Source of the DNA: Emydura subglobosa
Lineage: Eukaryota > Chordata > Testudines > Chelidae
Reading direction: 5' to 3'
Length of the DNA stretch: 64,000 bases
Assembly (NCBI GenBank): GCA_007922225.1
Contig: ML679956.1
Span: 13,613,049-13,677,048 of the forward strand
In this document: one piece after another, positions 47,677 through 57,318 of the stretch
Layout: each line of letters opens with the position of its first letter
Position numbering within the stretch: position 1 is the stretch's first letter
Made by a program: the position numbers and the translations under genes
The notes under the pieces: model-generated
Told to the model about the DNA's origin: nothing
The model's input: only the letters and a program-made list of their open reading frames with translations
Databases searched by the model: none

Positions 47677-47690
47677 AGAAGCATCCTCTA

Positions 47691-49394
47691 ATAACACAGC
47701 GTGGTTTCTAGAATTAGTACCACAGGCAGCTAGCTGCTATTTCTCAAATGGAGGGAAAAATTGAATTCACATTACTCAAGAAACCACCAACAAATGTGCT
47801 TCATTTCCTACATGAATACAGAGTGCACAAAATATCTACCCTACCCTCTGAATTACCCTGTCCTTGGAGAGAAATATGTAGGAGGTCATGGGGCAAAACC
47901 TAACTAAGGAACATCAGTTCATGTTAAGAAGGAACATATATAGAGAAAAAAATCTAAGATGCTGTCAGCTGAGAGAGTGGTGTAGCAGTGAAATGGTTTC
48001 CACTGGAAGCTGTGAAGTCAGGGAGTACTAATGGGTGTCAACAACAATTAGATTACTACATACAATCTAATACATTAAAGTGATGTCAGTTTGGAGCTTT
48101 GAAGGTGCCCACCCTTTCTCAGACTCAGGAGGGAATTTTTCACGGATTGTGTTTTCCTTCCCCTCCACCCCCAACCCTGTCTATAGATTCTTTTGCATAG
48201 GACAGTACTTTTTCTGCATAAACAGTTATTCAGCATTTGAAAGATGTAGACAAATTATCATCATCCTAGCACAAAAAAACCCAGAGTTCACTTCAAACAA
48301 TTCCAGACACACATGCCCATAGCCTACTCTTGCTTTACACAACGCTAAATGTAATGAGCCAGATTCTTAATGGCTGCTATAACAGGGCATAGATCCAGTA
48401 AATTCACTTGAGCTATTTCAATTTACAAGAGCCGAGGGTCTGCACCGGTATAACTGCTCTGAGCAACTTCTATATTCCACTCCTTTTAAAAAGAAAAAAA
48501 GTGGCCCTCAAAAGGGACAGCAGGAGCGCTTGTGCCCTTCTGTTACTTTATGAATGAGGGCTAAAGATCTGCAATGTTTCTCTCACAGAAGTTGGGGAGG
48601 GGGAGCCGAGAAGGAGGAGTTTCTGTGGATTTTTTTACATGACATTCAGGTTTGCTCCATTGTGGAAAACTTTGTGCTGACTAAAGAGCAAGTGAACTTA
48701 TGAAATCAGCAGAAACTGCAAACTGAGCAATTGTGAAGGAAGGGGATTAGATTATTTTAAATGCTTGTTTTGTTTGTTAACTCCAGGGCCTAATGAACAC
48801 TTTGAAAATAAGTCTTGTTTAAAACTATTCGCAGCACTGTTACCTGCCAGTTGATATGTGGGACTTCATGATAAATAGAAGCCCCGCACTAAGTCCTTGC
48901 CTTAAACACAACCAATCATCTCATTAAGAACTGAATACTTCTAATAGCAGAAGTAGAAAGGGCAAAATAAAGACAAAGAGCAGCTAAAAAAAATTAGCAC
49001 AAACTAAGATGGGATTTTCAAAAGTATTCAGTGTTGGCCCAATTCTAATTCTGTTGAAGCTAGTGGTTAAAGGACTTCAACAGGAGCAGTGTTATGCCAA
49101 AGTTGGACACGTTGGATGCATAATTTCTGGTAATGGAGCAGCGGTGGGGTTAGCAGTGGAAAGCTAAACAAAAGTAGGAGGGGCTTTGCACATTGGATCA
49201 CAGATAACGTTCCCCGTGTGGATCAGCATGAAGAAAGGCATGGCAATGTGAGCATGAGGAAACAAAGGGGATCAGTAAGGTGAGAAGAGTTGGGAGTGCC
49301 TAGAACACAGAGTTTATCTCCACAGCAGTGTGAACACTGTTCCTCACAACATCCAAATTGTGTGTTACAATCAGCTAAAACATTTGGTATAGAT
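47691..49394. other. Unique non-coding sequence
   Basis: No gene. A partly fold-back text with GAGCCAGATTCTTAATGGCT lies at 48357-48470. Confidence 0.4.
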
Positions 49395-50382
49395 TGTAAC
49401 GCTGGCAAACCAGGTGCCAGCTCTTGACAAGGCTTTAGGCCTCAGCTGAGCACTGACAAATTCATTGCTGGAAACCAGGCTGTTTCACCTGTGTCAGTGT
49501 GCCTAAGATGGATAATGATCTTAGAACAAAGTGTTTAGACTTTATGAAATGCTTGTAAATTGCTGCATCCATTAATCTCACATATCGCATGCTCTAAAGT
49601 AATATTGCTTTTGCTTTATAACTATAAAAATGTTTTGCTCTAGAACTGTGAACCTAACAAGAGGGATCATCTCCTGTTCATCAAGGGCCACTGTGGGACA
49701 TCACAATACAAAGACTTTAATTGCCCCTTCATGCCCATGAAGCGGCAACATGCAAAAGGGCTTGTCCCATCAGCTTGAAGTTGGGATGAAAGAAAGCATA
49801 GTAGCTGACAAGAAAATGTTTCATCTCTTTTGCTGTTTAGACCCTCATAGGGCTGGAGCTACAAAACAGCAGCAGAGAGCCCCAGGGTCAACCTGGCTTA
49901 GCCCTAAAAGACATTGACAAATTGCTGCATCTGTCACCTTTTGTAATCATAAATTGTAACTCATTTGTGTATATATGCCTACTTTAACCTGTAAATAACT
50001 CTCTCATTTTTTCTCCAGTTAATAAATGTTTAGTTAATTACAGGATTGGCTACCAGTGTTGTCTTTGGTGTGCAAACTGACCTGGGGTAAGTGATTGGGC
50101 CCTTGGGACAGGAAGCAGCTTGAAGCTTTATGAGCTTTGGTGTATAGCAACCAACTACCACTAAGTCCAGCTTGCCTGGGTGGCAAGAGAAACTGGAATG
50201 GCCAAGGAGACTGACTGACTCCGTGGTAAGACTGTTATAGTGGTTTGGGAGTTCTCATTTGTTACTGGGTTGGTGAATTCTAATTACAGAACACACAACC
50301 AGTTTGAGGTCTCTGCTCTGCTTCTTGACAGTCTGCCCTGAGATTGGCACTCATGGTTGTGAGCCACAGACAATGTGGTACA
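49395..50382 (+). mobile_element. Probable solo LTR, plus strand
   Basis: About 988 bp beginning TGTAAC and ending GGTACA. It contains an AATAAA at 50021-50026, followed by a long 3' segment with GATTGGCTACCAGTGTTGTC and TGGTGAATTCTAATTACAGA, in the style of a long-U5 LTR of endogenous retroviruses. The flanks share only GAT directly next to the ends, too little to prove a target duplication. No gag, pol or env is present. The left boundary is tentative. Confidence 0.5.
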
Positions 50383-51112
50383 GATCAAACAGTTCTGTCC
50401 AGGTGATATTCCTACTTACATAACCATGAATTACCTTCATGGCAGAATTCCTACAACCAATGGCATTAAAACAATAAATGCAGGACATACAGGAAATTGG
50501 TCCAATATAATAGAGGAGGAGGAGGTATGGATGCTGACCAAGTTTTACTCTTGTTCACTAATTAGTTGAAAAAAAAAATTGTGTGGCTCAGGAACCAGAA
50601 CCTTGACCTTTTTAAAATTTATTTTAATACTTGACATCTATGCTTCTCCCAACATTGCAATGTTTATTTTATAGGTTAAAATATTTAAAAATGTTTAAAC
50701 GTTGTGAACACATTCTATACACAGAATTCCCTAAAATATACAAGTGTGTTGATTCACATGAACAGCTGTTAATATATAGATTTAATCTGCCTGTCATCTT
50801 TTATTATGAACTGGATACCTGTTTGACTTTGTCAATTTTTGTCGTCAAGAATCCACTTTTGAAATTAAATAATGCTAATGTTCCCTGAGAGATGAATTGA
50901 TACTAGAATATCACTGTTTTTCTCTAAATATGTTATGAAGAACTGTGGGAATGACTTCTGTAATCTATTTTCAGTTCCATTTATTAAAAACCTAATTGGG
51001 AGTGTCACTTCAGATGTGACCTTTGGTACATTTATTGTACGTATCTAATTTTAATCCATCATATTTTACGCTATTTTAAATGATTTCCAAGGGAATTATT
51101 GTATACATATGG
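50383..51112. other. Unique non-coding sequence
   Basis: AT-rich, nothing recognised. Confidence 0.4.
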
Positions 51113-51118
51113 TGGTTC

Positions 51119-51275
51119 TTGCTCATGTCGATTCCAATGTAGGTGTGCGCGTGCCATGTGCACCGCCACTGGAAGGCTTTTCCCCTAATGGTATCCATTT
51201 GATCAGTTCTGGTGCCTCCTGGAGTCATGACCTCATGGAGTCATATATATAGGGCGTTGCTGCCCCTTCGCCCCC
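51119..51275 (+). repeat. DIRS left inverted terminal repeat
   Basis: 'TTGCTCATGTCGATTCCAAT' onwards is the reverse complement of 57100-57281 at most positions (shared words GGTGTGC, CATGTGCACC, CTTTTCCCCTA, CCCTTCTT). Compared with the right repeat, the outermost bases (the complement of GAACAACAGTTATGAAAGG) are missing here. Confidence 0.85.
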
Positions 51276-51857
51276 TAAGTCCCTTCTTACCGCCCATGAG
51301 GGTCACTGGAACATCTGGTTGCTCAAGTTGCCTCTGCAAGTACTTTCCCCAGTGGACTTCTTTCTGTTATCTGTAAATGGTTAAGAAAACAGTGTTAGTG
51401 TATATATTAGTTCTAGTAAGTTAGTTTAGGGTAGGACTCCTCTTATCAGGGTCGTTTTCTCCCCTGGGGACCAGGGTATGCCTCGGTCTCCAGGATTTAA
51501 ACCATGTGGGGTTTGCCATAAGCCTGTGCCCAGGAGTGACCCCCACTCAACTTGCCTAAAGTTTCTGGGAGAATTCCACCAAAGAGACTGCTGCAGGGGA
51601 TTTCGTCCCTGAACGAAGAAAGAAAGGGACCGAGGCTTAAGTTCCTCCTTATGGAGGTGGCTCTGTGCCCTCACGTGGACCAAGTCAGGCCGATCCTGCT
51701 CCCAGCACTTCTGCCTTGGTGCGGAGTGCACCGGTATCCCTGAGGGAAACTCCAATGCCGAGAAAGGCCTTTTCTGCCAGTGACTCGGCACCATCAGGGC
51801 TCCCCTGTGCTGAGGAGTTCTGCTCAAGGCGATGCTTGGCACTGATCCCAATCCCCA

Positions 51858-52972
51858 GTGCAATGTAAAAAGCAGTGGAAGGTGGACGGGGGTGCTGCCC
51901 CACACCAAGACCAGCCAGACATAAGCGTTTGGCAGAGTGCGAGCTGTGCTGGGCCACTTGAGGTCTGCAGCAGCCAGCACAGTGCCGTCGACTCTGGCCC
52001 TAGAAAGAGGTCCATTGAGTCTGGTGCTTCTGGCCTCTCGGGACAGGCACAGATGACTGGTAGTTCTGCCTTCCACGCCGGAGGTGGTGAGGCAGCTAGG
52101 GAGCTGCTTTCCCTCCTGGCACCGCTATCTCCCACCAAGCGGGAATGGATGCCGGATACGAGAGTGGTGGCAGCACCAAGACACCAGGTACGTCAAGAGG
52201 GGAGCCGGCCATGGTACTGCATCAGTCACCTCCTTCCCAGCACTATCTGGCATTCGAGGGTAGACATGGGCCAGAGTTTTCCTCCCATGCCCTGGTCTGC
52301 GGAGGGACAGGACAGGGTCCTGTACCAGTCAGGGCATCCTCGTCTTCTTCCACTGAGGAGATGGTGGCAGGGACCTCCATGACATCCATCCTTGATGACA
52401 GCGAGGCTCACCAAGAACTATTGAGGGTGGCCCAAAACCTGGGGATCGCGGTGGAGGATATCTCGGAGACCTCCATGCTCTGGCTCCTGCAGGCCCAGCC
52501 CAAGTGGCCCTTCCACTAAACACTGCCATTCTGCAGCTAATTAAGACCTTGGGGCAGACTCCAGCTTCTTTACACCCTACAGCAAAGAGGGTGGAAAGAA
52601 AGTACTTTGTGTCATCAAATAGTTTGGAGTACTTGTATACTCACTCTCCACAGGCTCATTAGTGGTCACTGCTACAAATGTGTATGAGAGACAGGGCCAA
52701 CAAGGGCCCACTTCTAAGGCCAAGGATGCTGAAAAGCTGGACCTCTTTGGTAGGAAGACATGTTCCAACAGGGGGCTCCAGCTTCACATTTTGAATCAAC
52801 AGGCACTCCTTAGCTGATGCAATTTTAACTCTTGGGGTGCTCTGACAAAATTTACTGAGCTACTCCCAGAAGGGCCGAGGATCAAATTTTCAACTCTAGT
52901 TGAAGAAAATGGGGCTGTGGCAAAAGCTTCATTGCAGGCCGCACTAGATGTGGCTGATTCAGTGGCATGGAT
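51858..52972 (+). pseudogene. DIRS gag-like region, first part
   Basis: Overlapping plus frames encode a Ser/Pro-rich stretch with 'SSSSTEEMVAGTSMTS' and then 'LLRVAQNLGI', the pattern of DIRS gag proteins. Further on, 'RVERKYFVSS'-type and 'ASLQAALDVADSVAW' text appears in a shifted frame with stops. DIRS gag packages the element's RNA. The coding text stops at 52972, where a solo LTR is inserted, and resumes at 53725. Confidence 0.75.
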
Positions 52973-53724
52973 TGTTGGAGGCCCAGTACAATTTGAGTTG
53001 CTTGACCACTGTCCTACAGGCCTAGCATAGCTTCAGTTGCTTGCTTGGCTATTCTGACCCCTGTAGAATGACATCTTCCAGTTGGCAGAGACTGAATAAC
53101 CTTACAAATGTCTCAGTTTCTGCATAGCACAGCACATAATAAGACAAAATACAGATACTGTATTGCTTGCAGCTGCACGTAGATAACGGTAATGGGAACA
53201 ACAAGTTAGCCTTGAACATCTTGGGGTACACTGTTTTATTGCCAAGGGGCATATTTTTACTCTGCCCCTCCTATCACCAGATGTTGGTTTCACGACCCCA
53301 ATTATCATGGTGAGAATGGAATGTAGTTAAGGGTGGAAACCCAATGTAGGTAATTAGCATATATGATGATGAGAGAGATAATTAGGTGAAGGTTGTTTAT
53401 GGAAGGGTCTGAGTAGTCACCACTTAGACAAAGGGAGGTGCTCCATCAACACCTGACTCCATGGGAGGTGCTGTCGGTTGGACCAGAGGATCCACTGACT
53501 CGCTGGCAGGGCCCCTGAAGAAAGCTGTTCCTGTATACAGCCTTCTGAGTAACTGCTTAGCTCTCCAGGCTTAATGAGTATGATATATTGTAGTTAATTT
53601 TAGGCTTTGTATCTAACTAGTATATTTATAGAAAACCTTGCACATTAAACCTTATTGATCTGCAAATCGGGCGTACTGTGTCTCACTGGTATCCACACTG
53701 ATCACAAAGTATCCAGAATCAACA
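52973..53724 (+). mobile_element. Solo LTR nested in DIRS gag
   Basis: Within DIRS gag the coding similarity breaks off at 'SVAW' and resumes at 53729 with 'TMISALAMRRSSW'. The 752 bp between start TGTTGG and end TCAACA, an inverted TGTTG/CAACA pair. An ATTAAA lies at 53644-53649. The flanks TGGAT (52968-52972) and CAGAC (53725-53729) differ only by transitions at three of five bases, consistent with an aged 5-bp target duplication. No coding region is present. The orientation is inferred from the ATTAAA. It is younger than the DIRS element. Confidence 0.75.
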
Positions 53725-54110
53725 CAGACCATGATATCAGCCCTGGCAATGAGGAGGAGCTCATGGCTACAGGCCTCAGGCCTTCCTTATGAGGTACAGC
53801 AGACTGTACAGGATCTCCCCTTTGAAGGCACATCCCTCTTTTCTGAGCAAACTGACTCAAAACTCCACAGTTTGAAGGACTTGAGGATCACCTAGGACTC
53901 CACACACCAGCCCCTTAGAGGAAGCATGACAAACCACAACCCCTACTTTCCTTCTACCAATAACAGCCCAGGCAGGCCTATAGCAGGGGATGTGGCAGGA
54001 GCTATAGGAGAAGGCCTCCTCCTTTGTCCACCCAAGGGCCTGGGCATGCAAAGCAATCATGAAGGTTGCACCAAAGGGCAACGCATCAGTTCACAATCTG
54101 GAACCATTTC
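53725..54110 (+). pseudogene. DIRS gag-like region, second part
   Basis: After the nested LTR the frame gives 'AMRRSSWLQASGLPYEVQQT' and then 'VQDLPFEGTSLFSEQTDSKL', the last conserved block of the DIRS gag, followed by a stop and then fragments. It belongs with 51858-52972. Confidence 0.8.
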
Positions 54111-55160
54111 CCTTATGTTTTTCGGACCGCTTATCCCACTTCTATCAGACGTGGGCCCAGATTACTTCAGATCACTGGATACTATGCACAATAGGACTCT
54201 GGGATACTCCCTACAGTTCAGTTGTTCCCCTCCTTCCCACCTTCCCTCCCTGTCCTTCTTCAGTAACCTTTCTTACAAGCAACTCCTAATCCCAGAGGTG
54301 TGAACGCTTCTTCAAGTGGGAGCAGTAGAGGAGGTCCCTCTGGAGTTAAAGGGCAATGGGTTCTACTCCCATTATTTCCTAATCCCGAAAGTCAAGAGTG
54401 GTCTCAGATCCATCCTGGACCTGCAAAAACTGAAGAAACTGAAGTTCCGCATTGTCTCCATTATCTCTTCTTTGGATCCAAGGCAGTGGTATGCTGCTCT
54501 TGACTAGAAGGACGCATACTTTCACATCTCATTCTTCTGAGCCACAGGAAATTCCTACATTTCATAGTGAACCAGGTCCACTACCAGTTTACTCTCCTCC
54601 CCTTCGGCCTGTCAGCAGCCCCTCACGTGTTCACCAAGTGTATGGCAGTCATCGCAACTTTCGTGAGCAAGCAAAGGGTACAGGTTTACCCCTACCTTGA
54701 CGACTGGCTGATCAAGGGCCACATCAAGGCACAGGTGGAGTCAGACATAAGCTTGATATGGACAAGTTCTTAATAAATGGACAGAACCTCTTAATAAATG
54801 CACAGAAGACAACTCTCTCACTTGTTCAGAGGATAGAGTTCATAGAGGCAGTCCAAGCCAGAGCCTTTCTGCTAAAGTCCTGATTCCGGGCGATAGGCTT
54901 CATTATAGAGGGCCTCAGAAGCTACCCTACCACCACAGCAAGACATTGCCTGAAGCTCTGGGGTCATATAGCTGCCTGCACGTACATTGTGCAACATGTA
55001 AGACTGAGGCTCAGACGTCTCCAATCCTGGCTAGCCTCAGTGTATCTACCAGGCTGAAAACACTTAAACATGGTGGTCACACTTCCTTCCTCAGTGACCA
55101 ATGCCCTCCTTTGGTAGCTGAATCCACAGTCTACTTGCACAGGGGTCCCTTACTCTAGGC
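54111..55160 (+). pseudogene. DIRS reverse transcriptase, inactive
   Basis: Starts near 'RLSHFYQTWAQITSDHW' and runs through 'GFYSHYFLIPKVKSGLRSI', 'WYAALD' followed by an in-frame TAG, 'HYQFTLLPFGLSAAPHVFTK' and 'VYPYLDDWLIKG', in which the catalytic YLDD box is intact (54693-54704). The thumb follows in other frames up to 55160. The family uses a YLDD or similar box. Stops and at least three frameshifts inactivate it. It would copy the element's RNA into DNA. Confidence 0.9.
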
Positions 55161-55530
55161 CATATCCTACACTGTCCCTAGTTACAGACGCACTGGCGAT
55201 GGGGCGGAGGCACATTTAGGGCGGCTCAGGACCCAGGCCTCTGGTCTGAGGCACAGCTCTCATGGCACATCAATGTCAGAGAGCTCCGAGCAGTGTGACT
55301 GGCCTGCCAAACCTTCCAATATGTGTGTCGGTCATGATGGACAACACGACAGCGATGTTTTATACAAAAGGAGGAGCACGCTTCTCTTCCCCTCTGCCAA
55401 GAAGTCCTCCAACTGTGGGAATTCTGTATAGCCCACTCAGTACTTCTCGAGGACTCCTATCTTCTGGGATCTCAGAACGAGCTAGCAGATCATTTCAACT
55501 GGTCCTTATCTAACCATGACTGGTCCATTC
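55161..55530 (+). pseudogene. DIRS RNase H-like domain, inactive
   Basis: 'LVTDALAMGRRHI' (a TDA-type first Asp motif, normally TDASLMGWGAHL), then a stop, then 'CVSVMMDNTTAMFY' with the DNT motif, and later 'NELADHFNWSLS'-like text from a shifted frame. In DIRS elements RNase H follows the RT directly and removes RNA from the hybrid. Frame breaks make it inactive. Confidence 0.8.
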
Positions 55531-56045
55531 TCCCAAACTTTGTGAACAGAGTCTTCCAATTATTGGGAAATCCCCATACAGACTTGTTGGCAACAAGACA
55601 CAACAGGAAGTGTCTGCAGTTCTGCTCCTTCCTGAACCACAGCCCAGGCTTGGTCACAGACGCATTCCTTCTCCCCTGGAAAGGCCATCTTTTCTTTGCA
55701 TTCCCGCCAATTTCACTCATACACAAGATACTGCTGAAGGAGGGAGGAGACTTCCATGATCTTGATAGCCCCAGCCTGGCCACATCAGCATTGGTTCACC
55801 ACCCTCCTGGATCTTTCAGTGGAGACTTCAATCAGCCTACCCCTTGTCCCAGATCTGATTACTCAGGATCATGGTCACCTTCAGAATCCAAACCTCGAGT
55901 CCCTACATCTCATGGCCTGGAATCTCCATGGCTAATCCCTCTGGAGTTAACATGTTCTGGACCCACTAGAGAGGTCCTCCTTGGCAGCGGAAAACCATTC
56001 ACTAGGGCCACAGACCTGGCAAAGTGGAAGAGGTTCTCAGTTTAG
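55531..56045 (+). pseudogene. DIRS-specific (methyltransferase-like) region
   Basis: The frame at 55542-56045 encodes 'NPHTDLLATRHNRKCLQFCS' and 'DAFLLPWKGHLFFAFPPISL', motifs of the DIRS domain between RNase H and recombinase (sometimes called a Dam-type methyltransferase-like domain). After about 55740 it drifts out of frame. The function of this domain is uncertain in the family. Confidence 0.7.
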
Positions 56046-56936
56046 TTGATACAGAAAGGTATTTCACCCACACAGTATCGATTTCACTTCATCCTGGACT
56101 ACTTGTTACACCTAAAACAACAAGGGCTCTGGGTGTCCTCAATTAAGGTCCACTTGGCTGTGATTTTGGTATTTCAACCCTGGGTCATTGGCCAATTGGT
56201 CTTTGCCAACCCAATTGTCAGCCAATTTTCTCAAGTATCTGGACAGTCTATATTCTGAGATGGAACAATGAACCCCCCTGGGTTCTCAGTCTAGTCCTAT
56301 CAAGACTCATGGGGCCCCCACTCGAGCCCTTAGTAACATATTCTCTGCTCTATTTGTCCTGAAAGGTAGCCATCCTGGTAGACATCACATCAGCCAGAAG
56401 GGTCTCCAAGATCAAGGCCCTCATGTCCAAACCCCCACACACAGTCTTCTTCAAGGACACAGTCCAACTGCGTCCTCACCGAACCTTGCTTCCAAAGGTG
56501 GTCTTGCAATTCTACATGAACCAGGACATATTCCACCTGGTCTTCTATCCAAAGCCACATGCCAACGATTTCACTCGTGGGATGTCAGGTGTGCACTGCC
56601 GTCTACATCAAAAGGACAAAATCATTTAGAAAGACCATTCAGCTTTTTGTAGCGATAGTGAACAGAATGAAAGGCCTTCCAGTCTCATTCCTGAGAATTT
56701 CATCATGGATTGTGTCCTGTATCCACATAAGCTATGACCTATTGAAGATACCTGCTCTCGCCCTGACAGCACATTTCACGAGGGCATAAGCATCTTTGGC
56801 AGCATTCCTGACACAGTTCCTGATCCAGCATCCACATTGCAGATGGAGCCATACCTTTGCTTCACACTACACCATTACTCAACAAGCCAGAAAAGATGCT
56901 GCATTTGGCAGAGTGATGCTGCAGTCTGCATGCTAA
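55990..56936 (+). pseudogene. DIRS tyrosine recombinase, inactive
   Basis: 'KWKRFSV', then 'GISPTQYRFHFILDYLLHLK' are the N-terminal core-binding part. 'VDITSARRVSKIKAL' (56380-56424) carries the first catalytic Arg. 'LTAHFTRA' (56766-56789) is the H-x-x-R box. 'WSHTFASHY' (56844-56870) holds the probable nucleophilic Tyr, followed by 'RKDAAFGRVMLQ' and a stop. These lie in different frames with several stops, so the enzyme is dead. It would integrate the circular DNA copy. Confidence 0.85.
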
Positions 56937-57009
56937 TGAACTCAGATCCCTCCAACTGCTTGGGAGTCACCTACATTTGAATCAACATGAGCAAGCACTC
57001 AAAGAAGAA

Positions 57010-57068
57010 AAAACAGTTACTAACCTTTTGTAACTGTTCTTCGAGATGTGTTGTCATGTCCATTCCAA
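57010..57068 (+). repeat. DIRS internal complementary region
   Basis: 'CAGTTACTAACCTTTTGTAA' and the following CTGTTCTTCGAGATG… CATGTCCATTCCAA are the complement of the outer right end at 57247-57318 (GGAATGGACATGAGCA… GAACAACAGTTATGAAAGGT). In DIRS replication such a region serves as the template for joining the ends of the circle. Most positions still pair. Confidence 0.8.
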
Positions 57069-57099
57069 GATACCCCTCCTTGCTTGCCCCTCTGTTGGA

Positions 57100-57318
57100 G
57101 TTAGCTGGCAAGAAGGAACCGACGGGGTGGAGGGTCAGTAGGACCCTAAATACAGCGCCATGAGGGTGTGACTCCAGGGGGCACTAGAACCAACCTAACA
57201 GATACCACTAGGGGAAAAGTCTTCCAGCAGTGGTGCACATGGTGCGTGCACACCTACGTTGGAATGGACATGAGCAACCCATCTTGAAGAACAACAGTTA
57301 TGAAAGGTTAGGAACCAT
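57100..57318 (+). repeat. DIRS right inverted terminal repeat
   Basis: Complement of 51119-51275, longer at its outer end. The last bases, AACAGTTATGAAAGGTTAGG, pair with the internal complementary region. Confidence 0.85.

Larger units (their letters stand above)
47106..47690 (+). ncRNA. Possible terminal exon of the mir-138-1 host transcript
   Basis: A tract CCGATTTCTTTTGTTTTTTAG ends at 47105 and fits a 3' splice site (long pyrimidine run, then AG). The next polyadenylation signal, AATAAA, is at 47671-47676, 565 bp on. The microRNA hairpin lies between. This is the layout of a last exon of a spliced non-coding primary transcript; the exon itself is inferred. An ATG directly at the exon start opens a 71-codon frame that runs through the hairpin. 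Because the hairpin sequence is constrained by base pairing, I do not take that frame as a protein. Confidence 0.4.
51113..57318 (+). mobile_element. DIRS-type retrotransposon, near full length, inactive
   Basis: The ends are inverted repeats, and just inside the right one is an internal complementary region, the arrangement that defines DIRS elements. Between them, plus-strand remnants run in DIRS order: gag, reverse transcriptase, RNase H, the DIRS-specific domain and a tyrosine recombinase. DIRS elements copy RNA into a circular DNA and integrate it with the recombinase instead of a DDE integrase, so no target duplication is expected and none is seen. Every frame is broken by stops and frameshifts. 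A solo LTR at 52973-53724 splits gag. This type of element is common in turtles. Confidence 0.92.

Noticed and set aside
51426..52076. Minus-strand open frame of 216 codons
   Set aside because: It is the antisense shadow of the DIRS leader and gag region; the plus strand carries the recognisable DIRS motifs.
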